From Campylobacter concisus (lineage in GTDB: Bacteria > Campylobacterota > Campylobacteria > Campylobacterales > Campylobacteraceae): DNA of 64,000 nt. Position numbers and translations under genes: made by a program. A model generated the notes under the pieces. It was not told the origin of the DNA. It did no database searches and was given only the letters and a program-made list of their open reading frames with translations. The stretch spans positions 496,001-560,000 of the forward strand of contig NZ_PIRM01000001.1 in the NCBI RefSeq assembly GCF_003049735.1. The letters are read 5' to 3'. Numbering within the stretch: position 1 is the first letter of the stretch; every line of letters starts with the position of its first letter. Positions 8,652 through 18,175 of this stretch are shown piece after piece.

Positions 8652-8990
8652 TTAGTGGCAAAGACTCGTATCTACGTCTTCTATGTTTGCACCGTCTTTT
8701 AGGCTAAAAATCATCTTTACAGCCCCACCATCTATATCTTCACGCTCTATGTCAAAGCTCTTATCTATCTTTGGTATAAGACCGGCTGGAAATTTATGAT
8801 TTAGCATCATAATTTTTGTGTTTTTATCAGCAAATTTAATAGCGATTAATGCATTGACCATTGGCTCTGGCGGTACGCAAGGACGTGAATCAAAGCCAAC
8901 AAAATTTACACCATTTTCACTAAATTTATAAAATGGCACGGTTGCACCATCGACATTAAACTGCTCTGCGTTTTTGAAAAAATCGCTCAT
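8652..8990 (-). CDS. DUF2249 domain protein
   Basis: A 112-aa soluble protein. The block GFDSRPCVPPEPMVNALIA (about 32-50), followed by KIMMLNHKFPAGLIP and a C-terminal VKMIFSLKDG strand, matches DUF2249, whose hallmark is D-x-R followed by PPEPM and a conserved H-x-x-x-P (here N-H-K-F-P). Members occur near NO reductase, NnrS and hemerythrin genes and in the regulons of NO sensors. It is first in the operon: a TATAAT at 9015-9020 and AAGGAG immediately before its ATG. Biochemical function is not established. Confidence 0.7.
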   Translation of the reverse strand: MSDFFKNAEQFNVDGATVPFYKFSENGVNFVGFDSRPCVPPEPMVNALIAIKFADKNTKIMMLNHKFPAGLIPKIDKSFDIEREDIDGGAVKMIFSLKDGANIEDVDTSLCH

Positions 8991-9014
8991 TTTTTCTCCT
9001 TTTAATTTTGGAGA

Positions 9015-9020
9015 ATTATA
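9015..9020 (-). promoter_or_regulatory. -10 box (TATAAT) for the DUF2249/NnrS-like/DUF59 operon
   Basis: TATAAT on the minus strand, 24 nt upstream of the ATG at 8990, with AAAGGAG between. I saw no clear FNR- or NssR-type palindrome nearby. Confidence 0.55.
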
Positions 9021-9063
9021 CTCTGATTAAACTTTTCAAACTATTGATTTGCTTCAACAAAAG

Positions 9064-10104
9064 CTATTTTACGTAAGGTATAAATTCCTCGTATCCAAGC
9101 CTAGCCATATCTTCAAGCGGTATAAATTTAAGGCTAGCACCATTTATGCAATATCTTAGCCCACCCTTATCGCTTGGGCCATCGTCAAAGACATGCCCGA
9201 GGTGCGCGTCACTATTTTGAGACTTAACTTCGACCCTTTTCATCATAAACGAGTTGTCCTCCTTATATGAAAGAGCTGTTGTCGTGATAGGCTTTGTAAA
9301 GCTTGGCCAGCCACATCCTGCATCAAATTTATCTGCACTTGAGAAAAGTGGCTTTCCGCTCGTTATATCTACATAAATGCCTTTTTGATCAAATTTATCA
9401 TACTCACTGCTAAATGGCCTCTCAGTCGCTGCTTCTTGCGTCACGGCATACTGCTCGCTACTTAAATTTTTCTTTAGCTCATCTTTACTAAGCGGCTTAA
9501 ATTTCGCTTCATCGTAAAGCGGTTTATCAGCTAAACCTAGATCGATATGACAATATCCAAAAGGATTTTTATCAAGATAATCTTGATGATACTCCTCACC
9601 TAAGACGAAATTTTTAAGTGGCGCTACCTCAACCACGATCTTATCTTTAAATTTCTTTTGCTCTATTTTCATAAAGCTCTCTATCGTTGGCAGATCACTT
9701 TCGCTCACATAGTAAATTCCGCTTCTATACTGCCTACCGACGTCATTGCCTTGTTTATTTAGCGATGTCGGGTCGATTACTCTAAAAAAATGAGCCAAAA
9801 TTTCAGCCAAAGCGACTCTATTTTCGTCGTATTTTACATAAAGTGCCTCAGCATGATCGCTCTCATGAAGCTCGCGGTAGCTAGTATTTTCGCTCTTGCC
9901 ATTTGCATAGCCTACCTTTGTATCCACTACGCCAAATATCTTTTTAAAATATCCCTGCATACCCCAAAAGCAACCACCTGCTAGATAAATTTCTTTTAAA
10001 TTTTGTCCTGCCATCGTCTGCTCCTTTATAAGCTCATCCTTTGCCATCAAATTTAGACCAAAAAACACTGCCGCCATTAAGATAAATTTTAAGATCTTTT
10101 TCAT
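9064..10104 (-). CDS. msrAB: Periplasmic MsrA-MsrB fusion, methionine sulfoxide reductase
   Basis: Bifunctional repair enzyme for both S- and R-methionine sulfoxide. With the ATG at 10104 (AAAGGAG 7 nt upstream) the protein is 346 aa and begins with a signal peptide ([23 protein letters not shown]), placing it in the periplasm. An ATG at 10119 lacks an SD and sits almost on the predicted transcription start. The MsrA domain (about 37-195) has GCFWG at 44-48 with the catalytic Cys45; the MsrB domain (about 205-345) has GCGWPSF at 263-269 and the catalytic RYCIN Cys319. The zinc CxxC pairs of many MsrB enzymes are absent. Electrons would have to come from a membrane thiol carrier that is not in view. 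Confidence 0.95.
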   Translation of the reverse strand: MKKILKFILMAAVFFGLNLMAKDELIKEQTMAGQNLKEIYLAGGCFWGMQGYFKKIFGVVDTKVGYANGKSENTSYRELHESDHAEALYVKYDENRVALAEILAHFFRVIDPTSLNKQGNDVGRQYRSGIYYVSESDLPTIESFMKIEQKKFKDKIVVEVAPLKNFVLGEEYHQDYLDKNPFGYCHIDLGLADKPLYDEAKFKPLSKDELKKNLSSEQYAVTQEAATERPFSSEYDKFDQKGIYVDITSGKPLFSSADKFDAGCGWPSFTKPITTTALSYKEDNSFMMKRVEVKSQNSDAHLGHVFDDGPSDKGGLRYCINGASLKFIPLEDMARLGYEEFIPYVK

Positions 10105-10128
10105 TCTATCTCCTTTCATTTTTGAAAG

Positions 10129-10134
10129 ATTATA
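10129..10134 (-). promoter_or_regulatory. -10 box (TATAAT) for msrAB
   Basis: TATAAT within CGTATAATCTTTC on the minus strand, 24 nt before the chosen ATG at 10104. Transcription would begin near 10122, which argues against the upstream ATG at 10119. Confidence 0.55.
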
Positions 10135-10163
10135 CGAAAATTAAAGTTATAAAGTGTGAAGAA

Positions 10164-10179
10164 AGGGGCAAGCGCCCCT
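10164..10179 (-). terminator. Hairpin terminator after purH
   Basis: AGGGGC and GCCCCT form a 6-bp, GC-rich stem with a 4-nt loop, 5 nt past the purH stop. On the minus strand it is followed by TTCTTC, a short pyrimidine run. Confidence 0.6.
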
Positions 10180-10184
10180 AAATT

Positions 10185-11717
10185 TTAGTGTAAGAAGTGT
10201 CTAACGCCAGTGAAATATAGCGACATGCCATGCTCATCGGCAGCCTCTATCACCTCATCATCTCTGATACTACCGCCTGGCTCGATGACGCATTTTACGC
10301 CCACTTTGCTAGCGATGTCGATGCTATCTCTAAATGGGAAGAACGCCTCACTAGCAAGCACGCAGCCACTTAGATCGATCTTTAGCTCTTTTGCCTTTGC
10401 CACGGCCGCACGTGCAGCATCCACACGGCTTGTCATACCCATGCCAATAGCTACCATAGCGCCATCTTTTACATAAACTACACAGTTGCTCTTCGTTAGC
10501 GCAGCCACTTTCCACGCAATCTGAGCGTCCTTTAGCTCGCTACCAGTTGCAAATTTCTTACTCATTTGCTTCATATTTTCAAGCTCTTCGTCTTTTACAT
10601 AGTCTCTTTCTTGAAATACAAATCCACCATCAACGTGCTTAAAGTCAAATTTATCATTTGAGCGAACTAAAAATTTATTGTCTTGAGTGAAAATTTTGAT
10701 GCGTTTTTTACTCTCAAATACTTTAAGCGCAGCATCATCAACATTTGCAGCGATTATTACCTCAACATAAATTTCATTTATCTTTTTAGCTAGCTTTTCA
10801 TCAAGTGTACCATTTATAGCGACTACACCGCCGTAAGCTGAGATCGGATCGCATTTAAGCGCAGCCTCGTAGCTCTCAAGCAATGTATCTTTTACCGCAA
10901 AGCCGCAAGGATTAGCGTGCTTGATGATAGCCACTGCTGGCGCGTCATCAAAGCTAGTTGCAAGCATTAATGCGCCATTTATATCGGTCATGTTATTGAA
11001 ACTTGCCTCGCCTTTTAGGGCTCTAAAGTTGTTTGTGAAGAAATAATCAAACTCATAAAGTGCGCCTTTTTGGTGTGGATTTTCTCCGTATCTTGTGTCA
11101 AAAACCTTGCTTCCCACGATAAATCTAGCATCGCCAAAACCGCCATTAAATCTATCATTCATATAGTTTGCGATCATACTATCATAAGCTGCTGTGTGCT
11201 CGAATGCCTTTATCATCAGCGATCTTCTAAACTCAAAATCATCGCTTTTCTCTTTTAGGCGCTTTAAAATTTCGTCATAATCAAGCACGCTTGTAACGAT
11301 AAGCACGTCTTTAAAATTTTTAGCTGCACTTCTTACCATAGCTGGGCCGCCGATGTCGATATTTTCGATGATCTCAGCAAAGTCATCAGTCCTAATTGTA
11401 GTCTCTTTAAATGGATATAAATTTACACAAACTAGATCAATTCCTTCTATGCCATGCTCTTTTGCCTGAGCCACGTGCGTAGCGTCTTCACGTTTATGCA
11501 AAATGCCACCATGTATCTTTGGATGAAGCGTCTTTACCCTGCCCTCAAACATCTCAGGCGACGCCGTAAATTCGCTAACCTCAGTGGCTTTGACGCCCTC
11601 AGCCTTTAAAAGTTTATAGGTGCCACCAGTTGAAAGTATCTGCCAGCCAAGTTCTTCTAGCCCCTTTGCAAACTCTACAATGCCCTCTTTATCGCTAACG
11701 CTAAGCAATGCTCTCAT
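10185..11717 (-). CDS. purH: Bifunctional AICAR transformylase/IMP cyclohydrolase PurH
   Basis: Catalyses the last two steps of IMP synthesis. The N-terminal MGS-like cyclohydrolase domain (about 1-195) starts [20 protein letters not shown] and contains STGGTYKLL and [15 protein letters not shown]; the C-terminal transformylase domain has [25 protein letters not shown] and the terminal [12 protein letters not shown]. The ATG at 11717 with AAAGGAG gives 510 aa, the family norm; an upstream ATG at 11756 would overlap the preceding gene without an SD. It is last in the purL-to-purH unit and is followed by a hairpin. Confidence 0.97.
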   Translation of the reverse strand: MRALLSVSDKEGIVEFAKGLEELGWQILSTGGTYKLLKAEGVKATEVSEFTASPEMFEGRVKTLHPKIHGGILHKREDATHVAQAKEHGIEGIDLVCVNLYPFKETTIRTDDFAEIIENIDIGGPAMVRSAAKNFKDVLIVTSVLDYDEILKRLKEKSDDFEFRRSLMIKAFEHTAAYDSMIANYMNDRFNGGFGDARFIVGSKVFDTRYGENPHQKGALYEFDYFFTNNFRALKGEASFNNMTDINGALMLATSFDDAPAVAIIKHANPCGFAVKDTLLESYEAALKCDPISAYGGVVAINGTLDEKLAKKINEIYVEVIIAANVDDAALKVFESKKRIKIFTQDNKFLVRSNDKFDFKHVDGGFVFQERDYVKDEELENMKQMSKKFATGSELKDAQIAWKVAALTKSNCVVYVKDGAMVAIGMGMTSRVDAARAAVAKAKELKIDLSGCVLASEAFFPFRDSIDIASKVGVKCVIEPGGSIRDDEVIEAADEHGMSLYFTGVRHFLH

Positions 11718-11737
11718 TTTTTCTCCTTTATGAATTT

Positions 11738-12310
11738 TTATCTTTTTGTTAAACACATACCTTTTACAAGCAGAAGCTGCCCCATTTTTATATCCTTTGC
11801 GATATTCTTTATCGATAAGGCTTCTAGTGTAACCATAACATTTGCAGCTGCATCTATATAATAGTCTTTTCTCTCTACAAAGTTTTCACGCTTTTGACCA
11901 ACAATATCAACGCTAAAGGCATAGCTTGAAATTTGATTGCCATCAAAATATCTCGCATCTAATACGCTTAAATTTACAGGTTCCTCTTTCTCAATCGCCT
12001 CGCATATCGGCTTTTTCGAGCTAAATTTCATTACCTTTATGCCGCGATCATACGAAAAGATATACTCACTAATTTCATTTAATTTTTTTGCTTGAACTGA
12101 CATAATGTCGCTCTTATTGCCATCTTTATCGACAAATATTATGCTCACATTGCTATCTTTAACATCATAGTTGTTGATGACCAACCTTTGATCTTGATAA
12201 AGCTCGCTTTGCGTAAGCTTAAATTTTATCTCTTTTCCATCGACATTTACCACTTTAAAATCATTACAAAAGCCAGCCACCGCTAGCAGCAAAATAGCAA
12301 TTTTCTTCAT
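11738..12310 (-). CDS. Hypothetical periplasmic protein
   Basis: A 190-aa protein with a short signal peptide ([18 protein letters not shown], cleavage near residues 13-17). The mature part is predicted mostly beta, polar and acidic, with two cysteines besides the leader one (PICEAIEK and the terminal KGMCLTKR), possibly a disulphide pair. No family recognised. It starts 1 nt after the TerB-DnaJ gene stop and ends 20 nt before purH, so it is part of the same operon. Whether it functions with the chaperone and protease genes upstream is unknown. Confidence 0.65.
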   Translation of the reverse strand: MKKIAILLLAVAGFCNDFKVVNVDGKEIKFKLTQSELYQDQRLVINNYDVKDSNVSIIFVDKDGNKSDIMSVQAKKLNEISEYIFSYDRGIKVMKFSSKKPICEAIEKEEPVNLSVLDARYFDGNQISSYAFSVDIVGQKRENFVERKDYYIDAAANVMVTLEALSIKNIAKDIKMGQLLLVKGMCLTKR

Positions 12311-13045
12311 CTAAGCTCCAAATTTCTCTTTTAATCGCCCATAAGCCTCGTTTATCTCCTGAAGCTTCTTAGTTGAGCGCTCTATAACCTCTTTACTCTC
12401 TCCCCTACCCATCAAAATATCGGGATGATACTGTCTAACAAGCTCTTTATAACGAAGCTTTACCTCATCAAAATTTGCACTCTTACTAAGTCCTAAAACC
12501 TCAAATGGATCGTTTTTTTCTATACCGGTATTAGAATTTGTTTTAAATCTTGAACTATAAAAATTATCAAATTTTAAGATAATCTCATCAAGCGTATCTT
12601 TGTCAATGCCAAATCCATAAGCGATATTTCTAATGACAGCTTGCTCGCTTGCATTAAACTCACCATCAATATAAGCTAAATTTAGAAAAAATGTGAGTCT
12701 GGCGACACAAATATCGTAGTTTAGATTAAACGCACGCTTATAGTTTCTGGCGGTTTCGTAGGCGTTATCTACATTTTCTTTTTGACTATTATAGACCTCT
12801 TTTAGATACTCACGCACACCGCTAACGCCACTAACTTTCTGGCTTAGATCATCTAGCACTTGAGTGATCAGCCTAGCCTCTAGCTCGCTAACTCTGCCGT
12901 CACTTTTAGCTACTTTTGCAAGCAGTGAGACTAGAAATTTAGCCTCATCTACATCTGCTTGTTTCTTGCGGTTACTACCTATTTGGACATTCATAAAGAG
13001 AAATATCGCACCGCCTAATATCAGTAAAAACAGGACTCCAGACAT
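12311..13045 (-). CDS. DjlA-like membrane-anchored TerB-DnaJ co-chaperone
   Basis: A 244-aa protein with an N-terminal transmembrane helix (about 3-19), a TerB-like helical domain (about 31-160, with the acidic KSDGRVSELEARLI and YIDGEFNASEQAVI repeats typical of tellurite-resistance TerB folds) and a C-terminal J domain (about 178-244) whose HPD motif is at 207-209 (RQYHPDI). This is the DjlA arrangement, in which the J domain stimulates DnaK at the membrane. It lies 1 nt downstream of the Clp-fold protease gene and 1 nt upstream of the periplasmic protein, between purL and purH. Confidence 0.85.
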   Translation of the reverse strand: MSGVLFLLILGGAIFLFMNVQIGSNRKKQADVDEAKFLVSLLAKVAKSDGRVSELEARLITQVLDDLSQKVSGVSGVREYLKEVYNSQKENVDNAYETARNYKRAFNLNYDICVARLTFFLNLAYIDGEFNASEQAVIRNIAYGFGIDKDTLDEIILKFDNFYSSRFKTNSNTGIEKNDPFEVLGLSKSANFDEVKLRYKELVRQYHPDILMGRGESKEVIERSTKKLQEINEAYGRLKEKFGA

Positions 13046-13046
13046 A

Positions 13047-14108
13047 TTACCACAAGTGATAGATGGTGTTTTTTATTTTGCCATTTACTAGCTCGTTTTT
13101 ACGCCAAGAGCTCTCGTCATTCATCACATTCCAGCGACGCTCTTCAGGGCGGTAAAACCAGTCTTTGTCTATCTGATAATAAATTTGCTTGCCATTTGTT
13201 TCAATGATGTTTGCGATATTGTTATCGTGATAGCTATTTTCGTCATAGTCAGTAAAAGCTCGCTGACCCATCTCAGAGTAAAGTAGCGTTAACTCTTGAA
13301 GCATTTCATTTAGATCATCATCCATCTTTTTTACATGAAGGCCGATCTCGTGCGCCTCTCTAAAGAGGATCGGATATTCATGAGCTGGATAGTCGCCATT
13401 TAGCCTTTCAGAAATTTCTACGATCTTTTTATCATCATCGATGTGATACCTAAGAAGCTCGGTGCAAATCTTAAGCGATAGCGAGCTAGCACGGTCAACC
13501 GCACCAAAGACTAGCGGATGAATATACTCATAAAGCGAATTATAAGGGTTTGTGTCGTTTGGCCTATCTTTGTCTTGCTCTTTCCAAAGCTTGACCACAC
13601 GACTAAGTTCGTCCATCGAAACGCTCACAAGCTCATTGCCTTTGTTTGTCGGACTAAGCTCGTGTTTGAGTGATGTATCAACAGGCGTTAGATAGGCAAG
13701 TGGGCCCATGACGATCTCATTTGCGCCAAGTGCCATCATAGTAGCAGCTGAAGCGCAGTTTGCAGGTATTAGAGCTATTAAATTTTTGCAGTAATTTCTA
13801 AGTGTGGTGATGATCCTAAGAGCGGCGATACCACTTCCGCCGTCACTTTTTATAAAAAGATAAGCAGTATCTATCTTTTTACCCTTTAAAATTTCATACA
13901 TAGCACTTGCATCGTTGCCGCAAACACTACCAGCATTTGAATTATAGTAAGTTATCAAGGTAGCGTTTAGTCTTTTTTCGATTGATTTTATTAAATTTTG
14001 CGTCTTACTAAAAAGTACTGGCGGCTTTGCTACGCCTCGCTTTTCAACTTGTTCTGTTTCCTTTTGCTCATTTTCAGCCTCAGCGACCTTGCTCTTTTTT
14101 AAAGCCAT
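13047..14108 (-). CDS. SDH-type Clp-fold serine proteinase
   Basis: A 353-aa protein of the Clp/crotonase fold serine proteinase family with a Ser-Asp-His triad (SppA/ClpP relatives). After a charged, probably disordered N-terminus (1-28) comes AYLFIKSDGGSGIAA (oxyanion glycines, about 82-96), then ANCASAATMMALGANEIVMG with the likely nucleophile Ser120, and GPLAYLTPVD with Asp144. Asp and His assignment is by pattern only. There is no signal peptide, so it is probably cytoplasmic. It is 3 nt downstream of purL and 1 nt upstream of the TerB-DnaJ gene; protease plus co-chaperone suggests a protein quality-control pair inside the purine operon. Confidence 0.8.
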   Translation of the reverse strand: MALKKSKVAEAENEQKETEQVEKRGVAKPPVLFSKTQNLIKSIEKRLNATLITYYNSNAGSVCGNDASAMYEILKGKKIDTAYLFIKSDGGSGIAALRIITTLRNYCKNLIALIPANCASAATMMALGANEIVMGPLAYLTPVDTSLKHELSPTNKGNELVSVSMDELSRVVKLWKEQDKDRPNDTNPYNSLYEYIHPLVFGAVDRASSLSLKICTELLRYHIDDDKKIVEISERLNGDYPAHEYPILFREAHEIGLHVKKMDDDLNEMLQELTLLYSEMGQRAFTDYDENSYHDNNIANIIETNGKQIYYQIDKDWFYRPEERRWNVMNDESSWRKNELVNGKIKNTIYHLW

Positions 14109-14111
14109 TTC

Positions 14112-16301
14112 TTAATCCTCTTTTCTAACGATTTTTGCAAACTCATTTAGATAAATTTCTCTTATCTCATCCATGCTCTCATCAATGTCGTTTAGCTTAA
14201 ATCTTCTGCCACCACTAACGCCGATCTTTTCAAATTTTACACCAAATTTAGCAGCAAGCGCTTCAAATTTAGCCTCGTCTTTCACTCCTACGACTGCTCT
14301 TGAAAAGCTTTCATCAAAGATGAAATTTGGCTCTTTAAATTTCACTTCGCAATTTACGCCGATGTTTGAGATGCTAGCCATTTTTGCTAGCGTAATAGCA
14401 AGACCGCCCACACCTACGCTATTTGCAAACTCTAAAATTTGTTCTTTATTTGCTTCAATCACTAGGTCCCAAAGGGCTCGCTCAGCTTTATAATCAACCT
14501 CTTTTAGCTTTCCACCAACCACGTTAAATAGCGCCTTTGCGTAAAGTGAAGCAGCAAATTCACCACTTGTCTCGCCAAGCAAGTAAATCGCCCTGCCCTC
14601 GCTTAAAAATGTGCTTTTTAGGTTTAAATTTGCATCTTCATTTACGCCAACTGTGACGATAGCTGGTGTTGGATAGACGCTAACGCCGTCAGTGTCGTTA
14701 TAAAGGCTCACGTTGCCGCTAACGACTGGCGTATTTAGCTCACGGCAAGCCTCTTTTATGCCTTCACATCCCTCTTTAAACTGCCACATAACCTCTGGAT
14801 TTTGCGGGTTGCCGTAGTTTAGGCAGTCGGTGATCGCAAGTGGCACAGCGCCACTCATCGCTACCTTTCTGCCAGCTGCAGCAACTGCTCTTGCAGCGCC
14901 AATTTTTGGATCAACAAAATTTGCTCTAGGATCGCACTGCGCAGCCATAGAGACGGCCTTTTTAGTGCCTTTTACCCTAATACTTGCGGCGCCTAAGTGA
15001 CCAGGCTGTTTTATAGTATTTGTCTGAATATTTGCGTCGTATTGATCGTAGATAAAGCTTTTATTTAGTACCTCTGGCTCTTTTAAAAGCTTGAAAAATG
15101 CAGTTTTATTATCAACATTATTTGGAATTTTTAAATTTGCAATCTCATCAAGGTATTTTGGACGTGCAACTGGGCGATCAAGCACCGGAGCTGCCTCGCT
15201 AAGTGGGCCGATAGGAATTTCACCTGCTAGCTCACCATGCCAGTAAAGCTGCATCACACCGCTACTTGTGACCTCGCCGATGATCTCAGCATCAAGGTCC
15301 CACTTTCTAAAAATTTCAAGCACCTTTTGCTCGTAGCCCTTTTTGGCACATATTAGCATACGCTCTTGAGACTCACTTAGCATTAGCTCATAAGGCGTCA
15401 TACCAACTTCACGCATCGGCACGCGATCTAGATACATCTTCATACCACTACCGCTTCTGCCAGCCATCTCAAAGCTAGAGCTTGTAAGCCCTGCCGCACC
15501 CATATCTTGGATGCCGATGATGTAGTCTTTTTTAAAGAGCTCTAAGCAAGCTTCCATGAGTAGCTTTTCGGCAAATGGGTCACCCACTTGCACCGTTGGG
15601 CGAAGTGATTTGTTCTCGTCGTTAAAGCTATCGCTTGCCATAACAGCGCCACCAAGTCCGTCTCTGCCGGTCTTTGAGCCCACGTAAATGACTGGGTTAC
15701 CAACACCTTCAGCCTTGCCGTAGAAAATTTCATCACTTTTGCAAAGCCCAAGCGCAAAGGCGTTGATTAGGATATTGCCATTAAAGCTAGGATCAAACGT
15801 AGTTTCGCCGCCGATAGTTGGAATACCCATGCAGTTACCATAGTGTCCGATACCTGCGACACTTCCTTTTAACAAATATCTATGCTTTTTTGCTAGCTCG
15901 CTATCGCCTCTTATCTCGCCAAAGCGAAGCGAGTTCATGTTCGCAACAACTCTTGCGCCCATCGTAAAAACATCTCTTAAAATTCCACCAACGCCAGTGG
16001 CAGCACCTTGAAACGGCTCGATAAAGCTTGGATGGTTGTGACTTTCCATCTTAAAAACAGCCGCAACCCCGTCACCAACGTCGATGACGCCGGCATTTTC
16101 ACCAGGTCCTTGGATGACCCAAGGAGCTTTTGTCGGAAAGCCGTTTAGGTATTTTTTACTTGATTTATAGCTGCAGTGTTCACTCCACATCGCTGAAAAT
16201 ATGCCAAGCTCTAGTAAATTTGGCTCGCGTCCTAAAATTTTTAAGATCTCTTCATACTCTTCGTCGCTGATTTTATGTGCTTGTATGGTAGCTTTATCCA
16301 T
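14112..16301 (-). CDS. purL: Phosphoribosylformylglycinamidine synthase II, PurL
   Basis: ATP-dependent FGAM synthase large subunit, the fourth step of purine synthesis. At 729 aa it is the small PurL type that works with separate PurS and PurQ, neither of which is in view. Diagnostic segments are [12 protein letters not shown] near the N-terminus, [22 protein letters not shown] (Mg-ATP site), [31 protein letters not shown] and [11 protein letters not shown] at 16301 has AAAGG upstream and a TAAAAT box. It is first in the operon that ends with purH, so the two purine genes bracket three genes of other function. Confidence 0.97.
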   Translation of the reverse strand: MDKATIQAHKISDEEYEEILKILGREPNLLELGIFSAMWSEHCSYKSSKKYLNGFPTKAPWVIQGPGENAGVIDVGDGVAAVFKMESHNHPSFIEPFQGAATGVGGILRDVFTMGARVVANMNSLRFGEIRGDSELAKKHRYLLKGSVAGIGHYGNCMGIPTIGGETTFDPSFNGNILINAFALGLCKSDEIFYGKAEGVGNPVIYVGSKTGRDGLGGAVMASDSFNDENKSLRPTVQVGDPFAEKLLMEACLELFKKDYIIGIQDMGAAGLTSSSFEMAGRSGSGMKMYLDRVPMREVGMTPYELMLSESQERMLICAKKGYEQKVLEIFRKWDLDAEIIGEVTSSGVMQLYWHGELAGEIPIGPLSEAAPVLDRPVARPKYLDEIANLKIPNNVDNKTAFFKLLKEPEVLNKSFIYDQYDANIQTNTIKQPGHLGAASIRVKGTKKAVSMAAQCDPRANFVDPKIGAARAVAAAGRKVAMSGAVPLAITDCLNYGNPQNPEVMWQFKEGCEGIKEACRELNTPVVSGNVSLYNDTDGVSVYPTPAIVTVGVNEDANLNLKSTFLSEGRAIYLLGETSGEFAASLYAKALFNVVGGKLKEVDYKAERALWDLVIEANKEQILEFANSVGVGGLAITLAKMASISNIGVNCEVKFKEPNFIFDESFSRAVVGVKDEAKFEALAAKFGVKFEKIGVSGGRRFKLNDIDESMDEIREIYLNEFAKIVRKED

Positions 16302-16327
16302 TTTTGGCCTTTAAAAAATTTTGGTTG

Positions 16328-16333
16328 ATTTTA
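16328..16333 (-). promoter_or_regulatory. -10 box (TAAAAT) for purL operon
   Basis: TAAAAT within TTTAAGTAAAATCAACC on the minus strand, 26 nt upstream of the purL ATG, with AAAGG as the ribosome site. Confidence 0.4.
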
Positions 16334-16581
16334 CTTAAATTTGCATAAAAAGATGATAAACCAAAGGAGCGAAAACAGAACAAATTTGACGAATAAAATA
16401 AGAGTCTAAACTTCATATAGCAAGCTAAAATGTTATATTTGTAGTTATTGATTCGGCTATAAATTCAACCGAAAAATTAGCATTTTTGCGGTACGGGTCT
16501 TGGTGAACGGCTCAAATTTTAGACAAATGCCAAATTTGAACTAGCTGTGGAAAATAAAAATTTAAGCATACTAGAACCCTA

Positions 16582-16617
16582 AATTTGACGCAAGAAAGTC
16601 CGATACTCCGTCAAATT
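16582..16617 (-). terminator. 9-bp inverted repeat after the lipoprotein genes
   Basis: AATTTGACG (16582-16590) and CGTCAAATT (16609-16617) are perfect inverted repeats around an 18-nt loop, 27 nt past the last lipoprotein stop. The loop is long and no U-tract follows, so terminator function is only possible. Confidence 0.35.
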
Positions 16618-16644
16618 CAGCAGGCGATTACCCGCCGCAAATGC

Positions 16645-17382
16645 CTACTTGCTCGGCATACTATAGTAGCAAAGTATGTTTAGCAGGATACGCCCTTGCT
16701 TTTTGAGGTCTTGATCGATGACGTCTTGTCTAAATTTCGCAGAAGTCGCCTGCTCTTTAACCTCGGCTAGCTTGCTGCTAGGCAGGTTAAATTTAAAGTC
16801 TAAATTTTTTATCTCAAAGCCTTTGTTTCCGACTATCTTCGCGTCGATCACGGTAGCGAAAAACTCGTCAGACGCGCCCACGTAGTAGTTCGTCACGCTT
16901 CTAGCGCTTATAGGTTCGCCGCCAAAAAACGCCTTGCAAACAGGAGATTTTTGCGCGCTATAAACCACGCTCTCAAGGATCCCGCCGCCAAATTCGTAAA
17001 ACTTAAATTTCTTTGAGTTTTGTAGCTTTTTTATCTCGTCTTTATCGCTCAAATCTACATTTCTACCGCTATCCAGATCAATCACTATCAGAGTTTTTAC
17101 GCCGTCGCCGCTTGCATAAACCCAGCCTAGATTTTGGCTCGCCGAGTCGCTCTCGCCAGGCGATTTCACCTCGGCCCTACCCATGTAGTCGCCGAATTTT
17201 TCCTCTTTTTTGCCGCCGCTCATCTCATAGACCGTAGTCTCGGTTATAAACCCGATCTGCTGTATGCTAGCGTCGTTTTCCATATATGTACGCCACGCTC
17301 TCTCGCCGCCCATCTCGCCTGTAATGGCCGCGCAACCGCTAAATACCAAGGCTGCGACAGCCGCTAGAAATAATTTTTTCAT
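16645..17382 (-). CDS. Putative lipoprotein, paralogue of the upstream gene
   Basis: A 245-aa predicted lipoprotein with a type II signal (MKKLFLAAVAALVFSGCAAI, lipidated Cys17). It is paralogous to the gene just upstream: both have K-F-Y-x-F-G-G-G-I-L-E-S-V-V, V-T-N-Y-Y, E-F-F-A-T, I-K-N-L-D-F-K-F and a final I-L-x-N-I-x-C in the same order. Four cysteine positions seem shared, including V-C-K/E and the C-terminal one, so a disulphide is likely. Base composition is visibly higher in GC than trmE or purL. No known family recognised; probably an envelope protein. The gap to its paralogue is 32 nt. Confidence 0.75.
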   Translation of the reverse strand: MKKLFLAAVAALVFSGCAAITGEMGGERAWRTYMENDASIQQIGFITETTVYEMSGGKKEEKFGDYMGRAEVKSPGESDSASQNLGWVYASGDGVKTLIVIDLDSGRNVDLSDKDEIKKLQNSKKFKFYEFGGGILESVVYSAQKSPVCKAFFGGEPISARSVTNYYVGASDEFFATVIDAKIVGNKGFEIKNLDFKFNLPSSKLAEVKEQATSAKFRQDVIDQDLKKQGRILLNILCYYSMPSK

Positions 17383-17414
17383 CTCGCGCTCGCGTTTAAA
17401 TTTGATAAAAGCGA

Positions 17415-18149
17415 TCAGTTTTTAGGCGCGGCGCACACGATGTTTGATAGGATTTGCTCCTGTTTTTTAGCGTCGGCGTCTATGACTTTGCTTCTAAAAT
17501 CCGCCGAGCGAGCCCGCGTTTGTGTACTAGCAAGCTTGCCGTCGCTAACGAAAAATTTAAAGTCTAGATTTTTGATCTCGGCGCTTTTGCCTTTTTTCAC
17601 TCCGATATCCATCAGGGTCGCGAAAAATTCGTTATTGTCGACGCTTTCTTTATCGTAATAATTAGTCACCGCATGAGCTTTTACCGTCTTGTCCTCCGCA
17701 AAACTCTCACACACGGCGCCCGAGTCCGCGCTAAAAACTACGCTCTCTAATATGCCGCCGCCAAACTGATAAAATTTGACCGTTTTTGCCTTTTTTAGGG
17801 CTTCATGCTCGGCTTTATCGCGCATATTTACGTAGCGATAGCCGAATTTTTCCTTGTCATCAAGCTCAAGTACCGTAAACGAAAGCCCGTTTAGCGCATA
17901 CATATCGCCCAGTTTCAGCGCCATATCGGCCCTTTTTACGATCGCCATACCGATGACGTCGCCGTCTTTTAGCGCGTAAGTTTTGCTTAAATTTTCCGAG
18001 TAAAACGCGATATTGCCGAGGTTGCCGTCGTTTTCAAAATACTTACTCCACTTTGGTTCGGATGAGTCCGTACCCGTTAGATTATCTTGCAAAGGCGCAC
18101 AACCGCTAAATAACGCCGCCAAAGCGACGACTGATAGAATTTTTTTCAT
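17415..18149 (-). CDS. Putative lipoprotein (first of tandem pair)
   Basis: With ATG at 18149 (AAAGGAG just upstream) this is a 244-aa protein with lipobox LFSGC (Cys17) after MKKILSVVALAALFSGC. A longer reading from 18179 would overlap the trmE stop and bury the signal peptide, so I reject it. The body shares FYQFGGGILESVVFSA, AVTNYY, NEFFATL, EIKNLDFKF and QEQILSNIVC with the downstream gene. It follows trmE by 26 nt and may be read from the rpmH operon, but its codon usage (many GCG, GCC and CGC codons) differs from that operon. Function unknown. Confidence 0.75.
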   Translation of the reverse strand: MKKILSVVALAALFSGCAPLQDNLTGTDSSEPKWSKYFENDGNLGNIAFYSENLSKTYALKDGDVIGMAIVKRADMALKLGDMYALNGLSFTVLELDDKEKFGYRYVNMRDKAEHEALKKAKTVKFYQFGGGILESVVFSADSGAVCESFAEDKTVKAHAVTNYYDKESVDNNEFFATLMDIGVKKGKSAEIKNLDFKFFVSDGKLASTQTRARSADFRSKVIDADAKKQEQILSNIVCAAPKN

Positions 18150-18175
18150 TGTTTTCTCCTTTAAGATAAATTCGC

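Larger units (their letters stand above)
16302..16644. other. 343-bp intergenic region between purL and the lipoprotein pair
   Basis: No ORF, tRNA or known small RNA recognised. It holds the purL promoter at its left end and a long hairpin (16582-16617) at its right end, downstream of the lipoprotein genes. The right third is somewhat more GC-rich, like the adjoining lipoprotein genes, and the sequence AAATTTGACG appears twice (near 16382 and 16581). Between about 16440 and 16560 I see nothing I can name. Confidence 0.6.

Noticed and set aside
11718..11756. N-terminal extension of purH
   Set aside because: It adds 13 residues that overlap the preceding gene; AAAGGAG directly before ATG 11717 and the family N-terminus M-R-A-L-L-S-V-S-D fix the start.
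16302..16644. Possible small RNA or tRNA in the purL-lipoprotein gap
   Set aside because: No cloverleaf, tmRNA-, SRP- or 6S-like element could be found; only a promoter and a long-loop hairpin are supportable.
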